The position numbers were made by a program, and so were the translations under genes. Positions 60,357 to 64,000 of a stretch of DNA of 64,000 nt are shown here, piece after piece. The notes under the pieces are model-generated. The model was given only the letters and a program-made list of their open reading frames with translations, had not been told where the DNA came from and ran no database searches. The DNA comes from Hippea jasoniae (GTDB taxonomy: Bacteria; Campylobacterota_A; Desulfurellia; Desulfurellales; Hippeaceae): assembly GCF_000744435.1 (NCBI RefSeq), contig NZ_JQLX01000013.1:1-64000 (forward strand), given 5' to 3'. Numbering within the stretch: the first letter of the stretch is position 1; the number at the start of each line of letters is the position of its first letter.

Positions 60357-63322
60357 TGAATGGTTTTAAAAGACTGCTGATTGTTGAGGCATCTGCTGGA
60401 AGCGGCAAAACATACAGCCTTGCAAGGCGATTTATAGATCTATTGACAGGTCTTTCTAAAGATAAGCTTTCAAGTATCATTGCCATAACATTTACCAATA
60501 AAGCAGCAGCCGAGATGCGTGAGCGTATTATCTCTATCCTTGAGGCTATCGCAAATAAAAACGGAAATGTTAATTTAAATGATTTTGCCCTACATTCTGC
60601 TAAAAGTCCCGAAATTGAAGCAAGAAATATATTAATAGATATTCTTAACAACTATTCAGATTTCAATGTTTCAACTATAGATTCATTTATGAACAGGATC
60701 TTAAGAAGCCTCTCTGTTATGCGTGCAATAAGACCCGATTACGAGGTTAGTTTTGATAAAGAAGAACTAATTGATCTATCTTTTTCTGAAATGCTGCTTG
60801 ATAAAAATAACCATGAAGGGCTTTTGAAGTTGCTTGAGGAATACCTAACTTTAAATCCCAAAAGGTATTCTTTAAACCCCATCTTTATCCTGAAAAGCCT
60901 TCTTTTAGAAAATACTAATATTAGCAGTGCAGATTGGCAGCTGAATGGTTTTAAAAAATATGTCGAAAATAGATTGATGCTTAATTGCAACGGCAACTAT
61001 AGATGCATTGAACAAGCCTTAAAAAGCCGTTTTGAAAATATGATTAACCAGATAGCAGATATCATCAATAGTAGCGGTGGTGTTTTTAACGCTAATAAAG
61101 CGGGAATATTCACCAGACAAAACAGCATCGATTACTATTTAAGTGATGAAAAAAGGATCGAGAAGCTTAAAAGATGCGCAAAAGATGTAGGCGAGCTATA
61201 CAAAAAAAATAAAAGTTTAAGTGATGAAATTGAAGATAACTTTAAAGAACTTGTTAAAGAAGCCTTCAGGGTGATTAGAATTTTTTATCTATTGAAAAAA
61301 ATGGCAGAAATTGATCAGACGATCAAATTTACAACAAAGTTGAATAAAAATATTGAGTTAACCAAAAAGAGGTTGAATGTAGTTTTTGGTGATGAGATTT
61401 TGAGGATTGTTGGTGATATTTTAAAAAGTAATAGCTACAGCTACAACTTTATCCAGCTTGCAGAAAAACTAAGGCATTATCTCATTGATGAGTTTCAGGA
61501 TACATCATCTGAGCAGTTTAAGGCTTTGAAGTGTTTTATTGATGAAATAGAAAACTCAACAGATGGCAGTATTTTTGTTGTTGGCGATAAAAAACAGGCA
61601 ATTTACGGCTGGCGCGGTGGTGATTTTAGACTATTTAACAAGTTTGGAAATAATTACAAAAAAGAGACTCTTGATACAAACTACCGCTCTTGTAGGAATA
61701 TTGTTGAGTTTAACAATGAACTATTCAGTTATAAAAACATTGAAAACTTTGCTCAGTTATACGATTTTGGTGGTGTTGGTGCAATTTATGAAAATGTTAA
61801 ACAGAAATGCAGTAAGAATTGTGAGGGTTTTGTAAAAGTTGTTGTAGGGAGCTTTGAGAAAGAAAACGAGGATGATTTTTACGAACAACAGCTGAAAGAT
61901 ACTATTGATTTTAGTATCAGTCAAGGTGAATCCTATTCAAACATAATGGTTCTTTTAAGAAGAAACAGCGACATAAAAAAAACCATTGCCATAATTAAGA
62001 AGCATTTTCCTGAGGTTCCCGTTGTTAGTGAGGATTTTTTGATTGTAACATCGCTTGTTGATATAAAAAAAATTCTTGCACTGGCAAGTTTTGCTATTGA
62101 AAGGGATGGCAAAGAAACCCTTGAGGTGCTTGATATAAATTTAAGCGACGAAAAGCTAAATGAGCTAAAACAACAGGTTTCAGCGTTCAACCCGTATGAA
62201 TTTTTTGCATATCTGATCGATTTTGCTCATCAGAAGGAAATAATAGAGTTTACAGATAACCGCTCCTATTTTGAGAGTTTTCTTGATGCTGTTTTTGAGT
62301 TCACCCAAAAAGGAATGGGGCTTTATGAGGTGTTGGATTATTTCTTAAAAAAGGGCGATGTTTCTGTTTCTGTTTCAGAAAATGTTGATGCCATAAAGGT
62401 TATGAGTATCCACAAAGCAAAAGGGCTTGATAGCAATACGGTTATCATTCCTTATTACGATTGGAACTTTACAACAAATGATAGCATCTACGGCAGCTTT
62501 GATATTGCTGATCTGATTGGAAAGAAAAAAAATGCGTATGTAAAGATCGACAAAAAACTTGCAATAATGTTTGATGCTGCAGGCGATATTTACAAAAGAC
62601 ATAAAGAAAATGTTTTTGTTGAAGCGCTAAATCTGATGTATGTGGCAAATACACGCCCAAAAGGCAACCTGTTTATTATAGGCAATCTACCCCCAAAAAA
62701 GAGTGGTAAAAATAACGACAAACCCTTAAACGCTATAGATTTTATTATTAGAAGCTTGAAAATGGATGTTAAAGAAAACGGTGCGGTTTATAAAGTAGGG
62801 CAGTTTAGGGGTGAAAAACTAAAAACGGAGCAGAAAGAAGCGATTAAATCAACCTTTAGGGGTAATTTTACAAACCGCCTCAATATATTCTCAAAGGTAG
62901 ATATTGAAGGCGATGTTGAAAAAATAAAATTGGGTGATGTTTTTCACGAGATTATGTCAAAAATTGATAAAACTAATAATATTGATAATCTTGTGGATGA
63001 GGTCTGTATGGTTTACAACATCCCAGATAACGATAAAAAAACGCTAAAGCAGTGGGTAAAAAATACGCTTGAGGATTTAAGTGACTATTTTTATAGCGTA
63101 GATGCCGTTTATGTGGAAAAGGAGTTTGTTGATAGCCAGGGTAATATTCTAAGACCCGACAGAATTGTTATCAAGGATTCAGTTGTTTATGTAATCGATT
63201 ATAAAACAGGTATTGCTATGGATCATCATAAAGACCAGATAAAGAGTTATACGGCTTTGTTTGAGAAGGCAAAAGGTTTGCTTTATTATGTCAAAGACAG
63301 GAGAATTGTTGATGCAAGCTGA
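60356..63322 (+). CDS. addA: AddA-type helicase-nuclease subunit
   Basis: UvrD-family helicase with a C-terminal RecB-type nuclease, part of a dsDNA-end-processing complex. The 988-residue protein has Walker A VEASAGSGKTYSLARRFIDL near 10-29, TFTNKAAAEMRERI near 43-56, LIDEFQDTSSEQFKAL near 380-395 (Walker B), VVGDKKQAIYGWRGGD, LDTNYRSCRNIVEFN, KVMSIHKAKGLDSNTV and NLMYVANTRPKGNL. The nuclease domain follows with GDVFHEIMSKI, LRPDRIVIK and VIDYKTG near the end. It is somewhat shorter than AddA of Firmicutes. It overlaps addB by 11 bases. Confidence 0.93.
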   Translation: MNGFKRLLIVEASAGSGKTYSLARRFIDLLTGLSKDKLSSIIAITFTNKAAAEMRERIISILEAIANKNGNVNLNDFALHSAKSPEIEARNILIDILNNYSDFNVSTIDSFMNRILRSLSVMRAIRPDYEVSFDKEELIDLSFSEMLLDKNNHEGLLKLLEEYLTLNPKRYSLNPIFILKSLLLENTNISSADWQLNGFKKYVENRLMLNCNGNYRCIEQALKSRFENMINQIADIINSSGGVFNANKAGIFTRQNSIDYYLSDEKRIEKLKRCAKDVGELYKKNKSLSDEIEDNFKELVKEAFRVIRIFYLLKKMAEIDQTIKFTTKLNKNIELTKKRLNVVFGDEILRIVGDILKSNSYSYNFIQLAEKLRHYLIDEFQDTSSEQFKALKCFIDEIENSTDGSIFVVGDKKQAIYGWRGGDFRLFNKFGNNYKKETLDTNYRSCRNIVEFNNELFSYKNIENFAQLYDFGGVGAIYENVKQKCSKNCEGFVKVVVGSFEKENEDDFYEQQLKDTIDFSISQGESYSNIMVLLRRNSDIKKTIAIIKKHFPEVPVVSEDFLIVTSLVDIKKILALASFAIERDGKETLEVLDINLSDEKLNELKQQVSAFNPYEFFAYLIDFAHQKEIIEFTDNRSYFESFLDAVFEFTQKGMGLYEVLDYFLKKGDVSVSVSENVDAIKVMSIHKAKGLDSNTVIIPYYDWNFTTNDSIYGSFDIADLIGKKKNAYVKIDKKLAIMFDAAGDIYKRHKENVFVEALNLMYVANTRPKGNLFIIGNLPPKKSGKNNDKPLNAIDFIIRSLKMDVKENGAVYKVGQFRGEKLKTEQKEAIKSTFRGNFTNRLNIFSKVDIEGDVEKIKLGDVFHEIMSKIDKTNNIDNLVDEVCMVYNIPDNDKKTLKQWVKNTLEDLSDYFYSVDAVYVEKEFVDSQGNILRPDRIVIKDSVVYVIDYKTGIAMDHHKDQIKSYTALFEKAKGLLYYVKDRRIVDAS

Positions 63323-64000
63323 ATTCTATCGCATAGATGTTGGCTGCAATTTAGCAAAAAAAGCCTCAGAAATCATAAAAAATGAGCTTAAAGATAATAA
63401 AAAGGTTATTTTTGTTTCGGTTAACAGAAGGTTTAATCGGTTTGTTCAGAAAAATTTAAATACAACAGAGCAATTGAGCTGTGAATTTTTTGCCATAGAT
63501 GATTTTGTTAAAAAGATAGTGATGGATGGTAATGATTATATTCTGCACTCTCCTGTTGAAAGACATCTGTTTTTTTATGAGCTTTTGAAATCTGTTGATA
63601 AGATAAAATCGCATTTTAAAGGCAATCATGTAGCGTTGCTGAAATGGGCAAAGCTGGTTTCTGAGTTATTTGATGATGTTGAGCTACAGGATAAACAAAA
63701 AGAGATTAAGAAATTCAGAAGTGCTACTTATTATGAAACAGTCAAAGAGGCGCATGTTATTTTAGAACATCTACCAGAGCTGTTTGAAGAGTATGAAAAT
63801 AAATACAAAAATTACATTTATCGTGGAAAACTCTACAACATAGCCTCAAAACTACATTTTAGCGATTTTGGTTTTGATAAGAATACAACCTTTATATTTG
63901 CAAACTTAGTTGTTTTGTCTGAATCGGAAAAAAACCTTTTGAAAAATATTGCAAACCACTCAAAGCTGATTGTGTTAGCCCATGATGATTTAAATGAAAG
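63312..64000 (+). CDS. AddB-like second subunit of the helicase-nuclease, N-terminal part (cut by window edge)
   Basis: The frame starts at an ATG inside the addA 3' end and stays open to the window edge, giving about 230 residues. It begins MQAEFYRIDVGCNLAKKAS, then VIFVSVNRRFNRFVQKNL and SPVERHLFFYELLK, and later TFIFANLVVLSESEKNLLK. This is the pattern of the inactivated-helicase N-terminus of AddB/RecC-type proteins (FxxLTxxE-like core). No Walker A motif is present at the N-terminus, as in proteobacterial-type AddB. Position after addA supports the call; the C-terminal nuclease is outside the window. Confidence 0.8.
   Translation, partial: MQAEFYRIDVGCNLAKKASEIIKNELKDNKKVIFVSVNRRFNRFVQKNLNTTEQLSCEFFAIDDFVKKIVMDGNDYILHSPVERHLFFYELLKSVDKIKSHFKGNHVALLKWAKLVSELFDDVELQDKQKEIKKFRSATYYETVKEAHVILEHLPELFEEYENKYKNYIYRGKLYNIASKLHFSDFGFDKNTTFIFANLVVLSESEKNLLKNIANHSKLIVLAHDDLNE

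Overview
The window looks like a chromosomal piece of a low-GC, flagellated, Gram-negative, anaerobic and probably thermophilic bacterium. The gene set fits a Hippea/Desulfurella-type (Desulfurellales) relative. This placement is inferred from gene content: four-subunit pyruvate:ferredoxin oxidoreductase, two GH57 glucan enzymes, FlhA/FlhF/FlhG, Lnt and an LptF/G permease, Tat, and AddA/AddB. There is no rRNA in the window to confirm it.

Left end (1-5050, all minus strand) is a small, damaged defence island. A type I restriction-modification pair (hsdM, hsdS) is followed by a two-gene CBASS-like module: a CD-NTase nucleotidyltransferase and an S-4TM pore-forming effector. The island runs into an IS256-family element at the window edge. 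hsdM and the CD-NTase each carry a one-base deletion in a short A run, the effector has lost its C-terminus at the IS, and no hsdR is visible.

5127-14661: an MscS channel, tRNA-Phe, two unrecognised exported proteins, then ATP-dependent PEP carboxykinase and an alpha-glucan phosphorylase. 27561-14640 (minus) is one tightly packed eight-gene glycogen/alpha-glucan operon: NDP-sugar pyrophosphorylase fused to a mutase-like domain, GH57, GH57, GalT-like, GlgA, ROK kinase, second GlgA, GlgB. It converges on the phosphorylase gene, so synthesis, branching, trimming, phosphorolysis and gluconeogenic supply sit together.

27683-31755 (plus): HIT protein, kinase/P-loop fusion, pdxJ, acpS, folC. 37386-31783 (minus): tRNA-Ser, tRNA-Arg, SRP RNA, dnaX, ybaB, recR, then porGDAB ending at a hairpin terminator. 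47210-37433 (minus): flhA-flhF-flhG-ccdA, a chemoreceptor, purD, a YgbA-like protein, a thioredoxin-fold lipoprotein and an EAL-HDOD protein. 47329-59758 holds a patatin, a ClC/AI-2E/deacetylase/AIM24 operon, tatB-tatC-pilD-lptG, and a tauE-cinA-def-fmt-lnt run. The right end holds a gamma-glutamylcyclotransferase-like gene followed by addA and the start of addB, which is cut by the window edge.

Most of the window is dense and ordinary. The accessory and unusual parts are the defence island, the phosphorylase that lacks the usual PLP lysine, the duplicated glycogen synthases, the large exported protein pair, and a few start-codon and RNA details.
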